Below are positions 8,351-16,588 of a stretch of 64,000 bases of DNA, piece by piece; positions within the stretch are counted from its first letter, which is position 1, and every line of letters starts with the position of its first letter. The notes beneath the pieces were generated by a model that was not told where the DNA came from, searched no databases, and saw only the letters and a program-made list of their open reading frames with translations. Origin of the DNA: DATGZH01 sp035297265 (lineage in GTDB: Bacteria; Actinomycetota; Acidimicrobiia; Acidimicrobiales; RAAP-2); NCBI GenBank assembly GCA_035297265.1, contig DATGZH010000053.1, forward strand, positions 52,655 through 116,654. The letters are read 5' to 3'. Both the position numbers and the translations under genes were made by a program.

Positions 8351-9450
8351 CGATCGCCGCCGAGCGCGAGGCCAAGCGGCGCGACCCGACCGTCGACGCC
8401 TTCGTCGAACTCCTGGCCCGGGGCACCCCCGCCGCGGTGCGCGGCTGGGTCGAGGCCGTGGCGGCCGAGGGTCGGTCACCGACCGACCTCGTCGTCGACG
8501 TGCTCGGTCCCGCCCAGGCTGAGGTGGGTCGCCGTTGGTCCTCGGGCCGCTGGGGCGCGGCCCACGCCGGGCGGGCCAGCGCCCTCGCCGAGGTGGCGCT
8601 GGCCGAGATCGCCCGGCGGATCGTCGAGCCCGAGGCCGACGAGGTGCTCGGCCACGTCGTCGTGGCCTGTGCCGAGAGCGAGGGCCATCTGCTCCCGGCC
8701 CAGATGGGCGCAGAGGTCCTGCGGGTCGCGGGCTACGAGGTCGACGTGGTGGCCGGCCCGGTGCCCGCGCCCGACCTCCTGTCGTTCGTCCACGAGCGGC
8801 GCCCTGACGTCGTCGTCGTGACCTGCACGCTCGCCAGCTCGTTCGTGGGGGCCCGGCGCTCGGTCGACGCCGCCCACCTCGCTGGCCGGCCGGTGGTGCT
8901 GGCCGGTCGGGCGGTCACCCCGGCCCGGGCCTCGGCGCTCGGAGCCGAGGGCGGGGCGGCCGACGCCCGCGACGTGGCCGAGGCGGTGGAGGAGGCGGCC
9001 GGCCGAACCCCCCGGCGGGTGGCCGATCGCTTCACGCCGTATCCGGCCGACGTGGCCGAGCTCCTCGCCCGGCGCGACGAGCTCGTGGACCGCGTCGTGC
9101 GCAGTCTCGGCTCGGACCCGGGGCTCACCGGTGACCCATGGCAGTCGAGCGAGTTGCGCCAGCGCCTGGCCCAGGCGGTCGAGCACCTCGCCGCGGCCCG
9201 GCTCGTCCAGGACCCCTCGGTGATGTCGGCCTTCGCCGACTGGTGGGCCGGCCGACCGGTGGCCGACAACGGCCCGACCGGGGTCACGGGCCTCCTCGAG
9301 CGGTTGGCCGAGACCCTCGGTCAGCACCCGGCCCACGGCCTGGCCGAGCTGGCGGCCACCCGCGTCCGGGCGGCCGGCGTCGACGATCTCGACCTCGTCC
9401 GGCGGGCGGAGCGGGCCGGGCCCTGGCGCGACGGGTCGGCGGTGGCCTAA
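8347..9450 (+). CDS. Protein with B12-binding-like fold (cobalamin cap plus Rossmann-type domain), probable sensor
   Basis: 367 residues; GTG 8347 overlaps the previous stop (GTGA), so translation is probably coupled. Residues ~15-90 resemble the helical cap of MetH/CarH-type B12 proteins (LGPAQAEVGRRWSSGRW). Residues ~95-205 look like the B12-binding Rossmann domain, with His114 at the place of the lower-ligand His. The consensus DxHxxG reads ExHxxP (SEGHLLP), and the cap's E-H pair after the Trp is not conserved. Cobalamin binding is therefore plausible but unproven. The last ~150 residues are helical and unassigned. Coupling to a c-di-GMP protein suggests a sensory role (inference). Confidence 0.6.
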   Translation: MTIAAEREAKRRDPTVDAFVELLARGTPAAVRGWVEAVAAEGRSPTDLVVDVLGPAQAEVGRRWSSGRWGAAHAGRASALAEVALAEIARRIVEPEADEVLGHVVVACAESEGHLLPAQMGAEVLRVAGYEVDVVAGPVPAPDLLSFVHERRPDVVVVTCTLASSFVGARRSVDAAHLAGRPVVLAGRAVTPARASALGAEGGAADARDVAEAVEEAAGRTPRRVADRFTPYPADVAELLARRDELVDRVVRSLGSDPGLTGDPWQSSELRQRLAQAVEHLAAARLVQDPSVMSAFADWWAGRPVADNGPTGVTGLLERLAETLGQHPAHGLAELAATRVRAAGVDDLDLVRRAERAGPWRDGSAVA

Positions 9451-9779
9451 TGGCTCATCCATGGGTAGCGGCGCAATGGCGAGCCTCCACGTACATTCGG
9501 CTGAACGTCGGAAGCCCAAAAGGGCAGTTGCCCGCCTCCTCCTACCGAGGAACCGACGGCTTCCGCACCTTGAACCGTGCTCTCGGGGTGCGACAGCGCG
9601 AACCGAACCACTACCGATCCTTGCTACTGGGGACCCCGGCAAGCAGACTGGCCCGAGCAGAGGTCTGCCGCGTGGGGTTCCGCCGAGCCGTCCATCCTTG
9701 CGAGCCGTCGGTGCCTCCCCGTGGCGGCCCTTGTCACTCCAGGCGAGGGAGCTCGGAGGCCGGAGATCATCGGAGGTGA
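9450..9779 (+). CDS. Candidate small ORF filling the gap between two signalling genes
   Basis: 109 codons. The ATG shares a base with the preceding stop (TAATG), and the TGA lies inside the GGAGGTGA ribosome site of the next gene. The product would be Arg/Pro/Ser-rich with four Cys and has no recognisable domain. Third-position GC is clearly lower than in neighbouring genes, so it may equally be a chance open frame or a transcribed spacer. An exact GCCCAAAAGGGC hairpin lies at 9513-9524. Confidence 0.25.
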   Translation: MAHPWVAAQWRASTYIRLNVGSPKGQLPASSYRGTDGFRTLNRALGVRQREPNHYRSLLLGTPASRLARAEVCRVGFRRAVHPCEPSVPPRGGPCHSRRGSSEAGDHRR

Positions 9780-9785
9780 TGGTCG

Positions 9786-10619
9786 ATGGAGAGCTTCACC
9801 ACCGTCGATGAGGTACAGATGAGGGACGGGGGCGACGAGCGTCTCAGCCATCCGGCGGGTACCGGGGCGGACGACGCGGCGACCGCCGAGCTGCGCACCA
9901 CCGTGCGCCTGCTCCGCGACGCGGTCGGCGAGCGCCAGGCCCTCACCCGCCGGCTCATGCGGGCCCAGGAGGACGAGCGCCGCCGGATCGCCGCCGACAT
10001 CCACGACGACTCGCTGCAGGCGCTCCTCGCCGTCGGGTTGAAGCTCCAGCTCCTCCGGCGCAAGGTCGACGACGCCGAGGTGGTCGAGCTCGTGGCGGAG
10101 CTGGAGAAGGCGGTGGCCGAGGCGGGCTCGCGCCTGCGCCACCTGCTCTTCGACCTCCGTCCGCCGAGCCTCGAACGCGGCGGCGTGGCCGTCGCCCTGG
10201 GCGACCTGGCCCACGAGCTGCTGGCGCCGGCCGACATCAGCTGGCGGCTCGAGGGTCGGATCACGACCGAGCCGCCCGAGCCGGTGAAGACCGTGCTCTA
10301 CCGGATCGCCCGGGAGGCCCTCACGAACATCGTGAAGCACGCCGGGGCCACAACGGTGACGGCGGCCATCCGCGGCCGGCGGGGCGGGGTGCTCCTGCGG
10401 GTCGAGGACGACGGTGCGGGCTTCGACGCCGCCGCCGCCCCGTCCGGTCACTACGGCCTGGCCCAGATGCGCGAGCAGGCCGAGCTGGCCGCCGGTTGGT
10501 TGCAGGTGCGGAGCTCGCCCGGCGAGGGGACCCTCCTCGAGCTGTGGCTGCCGGGCGACGAGGCCGAGGAGCGGCCGGCCGAGCCCACCGACGACCCCCG
10601 ACCGGCGCTCCCGACGTAG
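9786..10619 (+). CDS. DegS/NarX-type sensor histidine kinase (HisKA_3 + HATPase)
   Basis: 277 residues with no membrane segment, so the sensor input must be cytoplasmic or come from a partner. The phosphoacceptor His lies near residue 73 in ERRRIAADIHDDSLQALLAV, the HisKA_3 signature. The ATPase domain has the N box (REALTNIVKHA), DDGAGF and a GHYGLAQMREQAE lid. ATG 9786 is well supported by GGAGGTG about 7 nt upstream. Kinases of this class pair with NarL-type regulators, and one is encoded at 647-1423; that partnership is inference. A strong inverted repeat follows, facing a convergent gene. Confidence 0.85.
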   Translation: MESFTTVDEVQMRDGGDERLSHPAGTGADDAATAELRTTVRLLRDAVGERQALTRRLMRAQEDERRRIAADIHDDSLQALLAVGLKLQLLRRKVDDAEVVELVAELEKAVAEAGSRLRHLLFDLRPPSLERGGVAVALGDLAHELLAPADISWRLEGRITTEPPEPVKTVLYRIAREALTNIVKHAGATTVTAAIRGRRGGVLLRVEDDGAGFDAAAAPSGHYGLAQMREQAELAAGWLQVRSSPGEGTLLELWLPGDEAEERPAEPTDDPRPALPT

Positions 10620-10700
10620 GGCGGGTCCCCGCCCCGCGGATCGACTCGCCCGGGCCGCGACACCCGAACGATCCTTCCATTCGTTCGAGGCCGTGACGAA

Positions 10701-10719
10701 GGGCCTCGGGCCGAGGCCC
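10701..10719. terminator. Hairpin between convergent genes
   Basis: GGGCCTC / GAGGCCC, a perfect 7-bp stem with loop GGGCC. A second GC-rich hairpin (GGGCGG / CCGCCC) starts at the stop codon, 10619. Neither has a T tract, as is usual for high-GC actinobacteria. Confidence 0.45.
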
Positions 10720-10789
10720 GCTGACCTTCCCGCTCCCCTGGGCGACAGGATGACGTCGCGGCGGGTGCGGCCGCGGGCGTGCGGCCGGG

Positions 10790-12166
10790 TCAGGCGAGCA
10801 GACGGGTGACGACGGCGCCCTTCGTCGACATCGCCGCCACGACGACGTCGCCACCCACCACGCCGACGGCGATCGCGCTCGCCACCGACCCCGGCGCGGG
10901 CATCTCGGGCAGCGCCACGACGCCGCCGGCGGCCTGGCCGAAGCTCGGTCGCAGCGAGCCGTCCGGGGAGAACTCCCGGACTTCGAGCGACCAGAGGCCC
11001 GACTGGAGGCCCTCCGCTTCGAAGGGGGCGACCACCGACACGACGTCGCCGTGGCTCGTGGTGGCGGCCCAGACCGCCAGGGCGGGCGGGCTGGCGAAGG
11101 AGGCCGGCGTGCCGTGGTGCACCGACGGATCGGGCGCGCCCTGCGGGAGGAAGCCCACCAGTCGGCCGAACGACTGCGCCGTCGTGGGCCCTGACCCGAC
11201 GCAGGCCGCGGCGCCCCCTCCCACGAGCCCGAACCGGCCCGAGGCCCGGTCGAACAGGGTGCCCAAGAAGAAGCTGGCGCCCCCTTTGGCCGTCCGCACC
11301 TCCCGGTCCAGCTCCCTCTGTGCCGGCCCGTCGGTGAGGCCGGCGGGCGTGAGCGCCGAGAGCTCGGTACCGCCGCAGCCCATGAAGATGACACTCGTCG
11401 CCATGACGATCGGGCCACCGGCGGGTGCCAGCACCTGTTCGCTGAAGGAACCGACGCCGCTCGTGCGGGCCCAGCCGTGGTGCCCGAAGGCCGGATCGGG
11501 CCGGCCGCGGCCGGAGACCTCGGCCACGAGCGGTTGCACGCAGCAATGGGCGCCCCCGTCGTTGCCGGCGGCGAGGACGGCGCCGTCCCGCTGGCCGGCG
11601 CTTTCGACCTCGGGAGCCGCCACCTCACCGTGCTCGGCGGGGGGCGGCGTGAGCGCCACCCAACCACCGCGGCCGAAGGTGGGGTCGAGCCGTCCGTCGG
11701 CGAGCACCCGTCCGAGCAGCCACGCCGCGCCGTTGGTCCCGCCGAGGAGAAGTGTGCCGCCCCGGCCCGCGGTCATCGTCGAGATGTCGGCGCCCGTGCG
11801 GTCGGCGACGGCCGGGACCGTGATGTCGGCCACGCCGCGCCGGCCGAAGGTGCTGAGCTCCTGGCACGTCGCGGTGAAGGCCTCGATGCGCAGATGGAGC
11901 GCGCCGCCTCGCGTGTAGACCAGCCCGATGGCTTCGTCGTTGCCGGTGAGCGGGGCCACCAGGACCCCGTCGAGGGTGCCGAGCGAGGTGCCGAGGGACT
12001 GCGGCCGCCCACCGTTGCAGCCGGGGTCGGGCGTCCCGGCATGCCCACCGACCGGGGCGCCGGCCGCGGCCCCGGGGCCGAGCGCCGTGAGGGAGAAGAG
12101 CGACAGGCAAGCCACGGCCCACCCGGCGGCGACCAGGTCTCGGTGGTGTCGCAGCGATGTCCGCAC
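10790..12166 (-). CDS. Secreted protein with delta-60-type repeats (beta-propeller-like)
   Basis: 458 residues. The GTG start at 12166 gives a classic signal peptide: basic VRTSLRHHR, a hydrophobic stretch, then AAAGA. The mature part has repeats ending in L-PTFGRGG, PDPAFGHHG, PDPSVHHG and LRPSFGQAAGG, which is the delta-60 repeat (DxxFGxxG) pattern, each linked to a VLLGG/VVAAM-type strand. It is probably an extracellular propeller of unknown ligand. The frame is open further upstream, to 12523, but only from 12166 does the signal peptide sit at the N-terminus. A divergent LLM oxidoreductase gene follows the ~275-base spacer. Confidence 0.65.
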   Translation of the reverse strand: MRTSLRHHRDLVAAGWAVACLSLFSLTALGPGAAAGAPVGGHAGTPDPGCNGGRPQSLGTSLGTLDGVLVAPLTGNDEAIGLVYTRGGALHLRIEAFTATCQELSTFGRRGVADITVPAVADRTGADISTMTAGRGGTLLLGGTNGAAWLLGRVLADGRLDPTFGRGGWVALTPPPAEHGEVAAPEVESAGQRDGAVLAAGNDGGAHCCVQPLVAEVSGRGRPDPAFGHHGWARTSGVGSFSEQVLAPAGGPIVMATSVIFMGCGGTELSALTPAGLTDGPAQRELDREVRTAKGGASFFLGTLFDRASGRFGLVGGGAAACVGSGPTTAQSFGRLVGFLPQGAPDPSVHHGTPASFASPPALAVWAATTSHGDVVSVVAPFEAEGLQSGLWSLEVREFSPDGSLRPSFGQAAGGVVALPEMPAPGSVASAIAVGVVGGDVVVAAMSTKGAVVTRLLA

Positions 12167-12440
12167 CGTCGGCCAGCATGGTTCGGGGCGGTGAGAGGTG
12201 TCGACCGTGCCAGGGACCCGGTGGTGACCCCGGCGGGCCGAGGAGTTGGGCAGGGCCGGGCGCGGCGTGCCAGCATGCCGCAGCGCGGGTCGGAGACGGT
12301 ACTGACCCACCGGGGAGAGGGAGGCAGGAAGGCCATGGCGAGGTGGCGGTGACGACCGCTCCGCCGCCCGAGCGAGCAGCGGGCGGGGTCGCCCCGAGCG
12401 GCCGGGGCGAGTGCGGCGCGAGCACGGCGCGAGTGGCTCG

Positions 12441-13316
12441 GTGAGGTTCTGGCTGTCGGTCACCTTCGTCCCGACCGAGCTCCTGCCGGGGATCGCGGTG
12501 GCCGCCGAGGAGGCCGGGTTCACCGGGCTGGCGCTCGGTGAGCACCTCGTGGTGATGGACCATGTCGAGAGCCGCTATCCCTACTCGGCCACCGGGGACC
12601 CGGTCATGCGGCCCGACAGCCACTTCCCCGACCCCCTCGTCACGGCGGCGGCCCTCGGCGCGGCGACGACGCGGCTGCGCTTCCTCACGTCGGTCTACGT
12701 GCTGCCCCTCCGCGAGCCCCTCGCCGCGGCGAAGGCGGTGGCCACCGCGGCCGTGCTGACCGGTGACCGGCTCGAGCTCGGGATCGGCGCCGGTTGGTTG
12801 GCCGAGGAGTTCGCCGCGGCCGGGCAGGACTTCAGCACCCGGGGCCGGCGCACCGACGAGATGGTGGAGATCCTGCAGGCCCTCCTCGCCGGCGGCCCGG
12901 TCGAGCACCACGGCGAGCTCGTCGACTTCCCCCTCCTCCAGATGGCCCCGGTACCCGAGCGGCCGGTGCCCCTCTACGTGGGCGGCCACACCCCGGCCGC
13001 CCTCCGCCGGGCCGCCGCCCTCGACGGGTGGATCGGGATCCCGCGTACCGACGACGAGCTGCCGCCGCTCCTCGACGCGCTGCGCGAAGCCCGTCGGAAG
13101 GCCGGCACTCTCGACCGACCGTTCGTCATCGTCGTCCGGCCGCCCGAGGCCGGGACCGTGGCGAGCTACCGGGCGCTCGCCGGCCTCGGGGTGACCGACG
13201 TCATGGTGGCCACGCACCAGGGCATGGGCAGCCGCAAGGCCGGCCCCGACGAGCAGCGGCGCACGATGCGGTCGTTCATGACGAGCGTGGCCGAGGTCGT
13301 CGGCGAACTCGGTTGA
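12441..13316 (+). CDS. LLM-class F420-dependent oxidoreductase
   Basis: 291 residues from GTG 12441; an in-frame ATG at 12411 only adds a non-conserved tail. It is a luciferase-like TIM barrel: FWLSVTFVP at the first strand, EEAGFTGLALGEHLV, TTRLRFLTSVYVLPLREPL, and the family hallmark LTGDRLELGIGAGWLAEEF. VPLYVGGHTPAALRRAA is the later cofactor-binding strand. Actinobacterial members of this subfamily (the Rv2161c/Rv3520c type) use coenzyme F420; the substrate cannot be read from sequence. No operon partner is evident. Confidence 0.85.
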   Translation: MRFWLSVTFVPTELLPGIAVAAEEAGFTGLALGEHLVVMDHVESRYPYSATGDPVMRPDSHFPDPLVTAAALGAATTRLRFLTSVYVLPLREPLAAAKAVATAAVLTGDRLELGIGAGWLAEEFAAAGQDFSTRGRRTDEMVEILQALLAGGPVEHHGELVDFPLLQMAPVPERPVPLYVGGHTPAALRRAAALDGWIGIPRTDDELPPLLDALREARRKAGTLDRPFVIVVRPPEAGTVASYRALAGLGVTDVMVATHQGMGSRKAGPDEQRRTMRSFMTSVAEVVGELG

Positions 13317-13386
13317 GTCCGTCGGGGGCCGTCCCGGGAGCGGTGGGGGCCGGCACGCGGTCCGCGTCCGTGCGCAGGACCAGCAG

Positions 13387-13392
13387 TACGCT
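13387..13392 (+). promoter_or_regulatory. -10 box (TACGCT) upstream of the DUF4234 gene
   Basis: TACGCT identical to the leaderless examples, but 31 nt before the ATG. The transcript would have a short leader containing the GAGAGGAG ribosome site. Confidence 0.3.
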
Positions 13393-13423
13393 GCGTTGCA
13401 CGACCCCGGTGAGAGGAGCCGAT

Positions 13424-13870
13424 ATGGACTCGCCCTCGAGTGGTGCGGTCTCGGGCCAGGGAGCGTCGGCGCAGGGCTTGGCGGGGAAGCACCGCAACGT
13501 GGTCCTCGTCTGGCTGGTCTGGCCCTTCCTCACGCTCGGCATCTACCACCTCTACTGGTGGTACAAGATCAACGACGAGGCGCGGCGACTCGACCCCTCG
13601 ATCGACGTGAACCCGCTGATGTCCCTCCTCGCCTTCTTCCCGGGCTTCCTCATCATCGTCCCGCCGTTCGTGTCGGTCTATCGGACTGCGGAGCGCATCC
13701 GGTTGATGGAGAAGGCGGCCGGACGGACACCGAGCGTGATCCCCATCGTCGGCCTGCTGCTCATGTTCGTCTTCTCGACCTACTCGCTCTACTACCAGCT
13801 CACCTTGAACGGGCTCTGGTCCGGCTACGGGAACCCCCCCGAGAACACGCCCGTGCCCATCCAGCCCTGA
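13424..13870 (+). CDS. DUF4234 family membrane protein
   Basis: 148 residues from ATG 13424, preceded by GAGAGGAG. After a ~22-residue polar N-terminus comes the DUF4234 signature RNVVLVWLVWPFLTLGIY followed by HLYWWYKIN. Three to four hydrophobic segments follow (about 26-45, 64-82, 98-118). The family is of unknown function, common in actinobacteria and probably in the cytoplasmic membrane. A hairpin between this stop and the convergent flavodoxin gene probably terminates both. Confidence 0.8.
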   Translation: MDSPSSGAVSGQGASAQGLAGKHRNVVLVWLVWPFLTLGIYHLYWWYKINDEARRLDPSIDVNPLMSLLAFFPGFLIIVPPFVSVYRTAERIRLMEKAAGRTPSVIPIVGLLLMFVFSTYSLYYQLTLNGLWSGYGNPPENTPVPIQP

Positions 13871-13878
13871 GACCGCCC

Positions 13879-13896
13879 GGTACGACGGGCCGTACC
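13879..13896. terminator. Hairpin between convergent genes
   Basis: GGTACG / CGTACC with a 6-nt loop, in the 29-base gap between two convergent stop codons. It could act in both directions. Confidence 0.45.
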
Positions 13897-13899
13897 TGA

Positions 13900-14400
13900 C
13901 TACGGGACGGCCGCGCCGCTCCGCAGATCGGTAGCGACGAAGCGGGCCCACTGCTCCACCTGGCGGGTGTCCCGCCAGTCGCCGGCGCGCTTCTTGGCCA
14001 TGGCGCTGGCGGGGAAGCCCTTGGCGTCACGGGAGAGGCGGCCGCCGAACGTGACGTGGCCACGGGCGCCGACCCGTTCCATGAGGGCCTGCACGCCCTT
14101 GACCGGAGCGATGGTGCCCGTGACGGCCGAGTCGTCGAGGGGCCCGCTCGAGAAGAAGTACGTGGGGTGCTCCCGGAGCTCGGCCGCGTGGCGCTTCACG
14201 AAGCGGGTAGCGGCACGGTGCCAACGCATGGCGTAGAGGGCACCGCCGACGATCACCACGTCATAGGGCTCCAGGCTGCGCACGTCCTTCGGCAGGACGA
14301 CCTCTACCTCGAAGCCCTCTCGGCGCAATGCGCCGGCCAGCATCACGGCCAGCCCCTGGGTGCCGCCCCGCTTCGAACCGCAGGTCACGAGCATCGTCAC
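13900..14400 (-). CDS. Flavodoxin-domain protein (HemG/Flavodoxin_5-like)
   Basis: 166 residues. The N-terminal strand and phosphate loop VTCGSKRGGTQGLA match flavodoxins that bind FMN. VVIVGGALYAMRWHRAATRFVKRH and the following FFSSGPLDDS resemble the protoporphyrinogen oxidase HemG/flavodoxin-5 group. The substrate is not readable; electron transfer or protoporphyrinogen oxidation are the family options. The GTG at 14400 has AAGGAGG 6 nt upstream; an ATG two codons in is an alternative. The gene appears to be transcribed alone. Confidence 0.75.
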   Translation of the reverse strand: MTMLVTCGSKRGGTQGLAVMLAGALRREGFEVEVVLPKDVRSLEPYDVVIVGGALYAMRWHRAATRFVKRHAAELREHPTYFFSSGPLDDSAVTGTIAPVKGVQALMERVGARGHVTFGGRLSRDAKGFPASAMAKKRAGDWRDTRQVEQWARFVATDLRSGAAVP

Positions 14401-14549
14401 GGCCCACCTCCTTCGCTCGGTGGCTCTCTGCTTTCAGCCTGCGCCGCTCCCGGGGTGGCGCCCAGAGGCGATCGTCCCTTTCGGGGTGAGCGTCGGGGGA
14501 TGGCGGGACCCTCGGGGTGCCCACGAGGGTCTGGGCACGCCGTCGCCGA

Positions 14550-14990
14550 TCAGGGCCCGGGCGCCGCCTTCGCCACCCGGCGGGCGAAGCCTCGCACCGT
14601 CCTCGAGAGCACGAAGGCGAGGAGGCGGCCCGTGCCCGGCCAGCGCGGCTCGAAGACCGCGGACCACTCGATCCGGGTGCCCCCGTCGACCGGCCGGAGC
14701 TCGACGTCGGCCCGGTAGGCCCGGACGGGGAGGCCGCGTCGCAGGACGTAGGCGTGGTGGGTGGGCGGCTCGTAGGCCACGATCTCCTCTCGGGTCACGA
14801 AAGGTGGCCGGCCGAGGCGGCGCACCGCGCCCACCCCCGGCGGCTCGCCCCCCGCCGGGTCCCAGTCCGACCGGCCGATCATCGGTCCGGCCCAGCGTCG
14901 CCAGGTGGTGGCGTCGGCGATGAGGGCGAAGCAGGCCTCGGGGGGCGCCGACGAGTCGGCGACGGCGGAGAAGCGCTGCTCGGCCGGCAC
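14550..14990 (-). CDS. SRPBCC (START-like) family protein
   Basis: 146 residues. FSAVADSSAPPEACFALIADATTW is the first strand and helix of the polyketide cyclase / START-like fold. REEIVAYEPPTHHAYVL, a central strand, and GTRIEWSAVFEP are the matching later strands. The family binds hydrophobic ligands in a central cavity; the ligand is unknown. It is the last gene of a minus-strand series (stress protein, phosphoesterase, small ORF, this gene), starting 7 nt after the small ORF's stop. Confidence 0.75.
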   Translation of the reverse strand: MPAEQRFSAVADSSAPPEACFALIADATTWRRWAGPMIGRSDWDPAGGEPPGVGAVRRLGRPPFVTREEIVAYEPPTHHAYVLRRGLPVRAYRADVELRPVDGGTRIEWSAVFEPRWPGTGRLLAFVLSRTVRGFARRVAKAAPGP

Positions 14991-14997
14991 GGCTGGC

Positions 14998-15129
14998 TCA
15001 GAGCCCGAGCGCCTCGAGGTGCTGACGCACGTGGGGGTCGGCGTCGCGTGGCGTCCCAGAGCTCGTAGCGCATCTGGTGGGTGCGCTCACGGGCGTGCGC
15101 TCGTCGAGGGAGCTCGACAGCCGTTCCAT
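14998..15129 (-). CDS. Small ORF, possibly a frameshifted gene, coupled to the phosphoesterase
   Basis: 43 codons. Its ATG shares a base with the stop of the metallophosphoesterase gene (TGATG), and the SRPBCC gene starts 7 nt after its stop. The two ends read like protein with high-GC codons (MERLSSSLDE; DADPHVRQHLEALGL). The middle reads protein-like only in another frame (AHARERTHQMRYELWDATR). Two compensating one-base shifts would join all three. This may be a real family broken here, or sequence errors. Function unknown. Confidence 0.35.
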   Translation of the reverse strand: MERLSSSLDERTPVSAPTRCATSSGTPRDADPHVRQHLEALGL

Positions 15130-16586
15130 CAGTGGACCCCGGCCGTCGGGGCGTAGCTCGCCTCGAGGGTCTTCGTGTCCTCGGCCAGGCGCAGGGTGAG
15201 CTGCTTGCCCCGCTCGGCCACGGTGTTCTCGGTGGCCTGGCCGAGCGCGGCCCAGGGGTCCTTCGTCGGGTCGATGGCGGCGTGCAGCTCGTCCAGGAGG
15301 GGATTGGTCTCGCTGGCGTTGCCGCTCGCCAAGTTCACCCGGTAGGCCGTGTCGTCACCCTGGACGTAGCAGCGCAGGACGGCGACGTTCAGGTCCTCGT
15401 CGACGAGGACGACCGACGCCCCCTTCACCGGTTCGGGCTGCGGGGTGTCCACCACCCAGCCGCCCGTGTTCACGACCGACACCGGCATCGGGAAGGCGTC
15501 GAAGCTCTGCGGTTCGACGAACGGCTTGTGGGTGTGGCCGAAGACGAACGTGGCCCGCCGGGGCGAGCCCACCTCGTCATGGACCTGCTGGGCCACCGGG
15601 CCGTTCACGAACGCCGTGAGACCCTCCTTGGCGTTGGGACTGAGGAGCGTCGGCGTGTGCCGCTCCCGCCGGATGGCCGCGGTCACGCCCGACTCGAGGA
15701 TCTTGCCCACGGCGAACGCCGCGGCCCGGGAGCGCAGCGTCGTATGGCCCTTCATGCCGCGGGCGATGGCCCGACGGATGGCCTTGATCTCGGCGTCCAT
15801 GTCCTTCTCCGACTGCAGCGACTCGTAGATGGAGCGGACCGTCGTGCCGACGTCGCCGCTGTCGCCCATGGAGGACCAGAAGAAGTCGATCCAGGCGCCG
15901 TTCACCGCTTCGAGCTGCGAGTCGATGACGGCCTCGGGGGCCTCTCGGTCGAAGACCACGTTGAGCAAGGACATCAGCCGGTAGAGCGGCTCGACGAAGT
16001 GGCCGTGCGAGAGCACCACCACCCGCTCAGCGGACGCGCTGACGATCCCGTAGTTGGGGTAGCTGTGGAGCACCGTGACCGGGGCGGCGGGTTCGGCCCG
16101 GGCCGCGAGGAGCTCGATCATGCGGTCCCGGAACTGGACCGTGTCGTTCTCCGGCAGGAGGTGGCTCGTGTGCTCGTCCGGGCCGAGCGGCTGGTCATGG
16201 GGGAGGTCGGCCAGGTACTCCACGTAGTGGTGAGCCCGGGCCCTGGTCCAGAAATGGTGGTCGTGGTTCCCGGCGAGAAACCTGATCTCGGGGATGACCG
16301 CGGCGTCGGGCGACCCCGGCCGCAGGCCCTTCACGAACTGGGTGAAGGTGTGGGCGGCGTCATCGGTCGACGAGAGCGCCAGCTCGAAGAGGTCCCCGAG
16401 CACGACGAGCTGTGGCGGGTCCTCGCCGGGTCGGCGCAGCGACCGCAGGCCGGCACACAGGGCCTCCATCACAGGGGAGACACCCGACTTGTCGACCCGC
16501 TCGCCGTCGGGCTCGACGGCCGTGAGGACGCTGTTGAGCGCGCCCAGGTGCATGTCCGACACACACACCCACTTGACCGGTGGCAC
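15129..16586 (-). CDS. Metallophosphoesterase (calcineurin-like)
   Basis: 485 residues. All dimetal motifs are present: SDMHLG (DxH), VLGDLFEL (GDxxE/D), LAGNHDHH (GNHD) and FGHTHKP (GHxH), with a further SHGHF histidine. It is a hydrolase of phosphate esters in the cytoplasm; the substrate is unknown. GTG 16586 begins 2 nt after the universal stress protein stop and immediately precedes the conserved VKWVCVSDMHLG strand, so it is clearly the start and translation is probably coupled. The open frame continuing upstream is only the antisense of the stress-protein gene. Confidence 0.85.
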   Translation of the reverse strand: MPPVKWVCVSDMHLGALNSVLTAVEPDGERVDKSGVSPVMEALCAGLRSLRRPGEDPPQLVVLGDLFELALSSTDDAAHTFTQFVKGLRPGSPDAAVIPEIRFLAGNHDHHFWTRARAHHYVEYLADLPHDQPLGPDEHTSHLLPENDTVQFRDRMIELLAARAEPAAPVTVLHSYPNYGIVSASAERVVVLSHGHFVEPLYRLMSLLNVVFDREAPEAVIDSQLEAVNGAWIDFFWSSMGDSGDVGTTVRSIYESLQSEKDMDAEIKAIRRAIARGMKGHTTLRSRAAAFAVGKILESGVTAAIRRERHTPTLLSPNAKEGLTAFVNGPVAQQVHDEVGSPRRATFVFGHTHKPFVEPQSFDAFPMPVSVVNTGGWVVDTPQPEPVKGASVVLVDEDLNVAVLRCYVQGDDTAYRVNLASGNASETNPLLDELHAAIDPTKDPWAALGQATENTVAERGKQLTLRLAEDTKTLEASYAPTAGVH

Positions 16587-16588
16587 GG

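Noticed and set aside
9451..9785. c-di-GMP or cobalamin riboswitch between the B12-like gene and the histidine kinase
   Set aside because: The genetic context suggested it, but no recognisable conserved core of either class is present.
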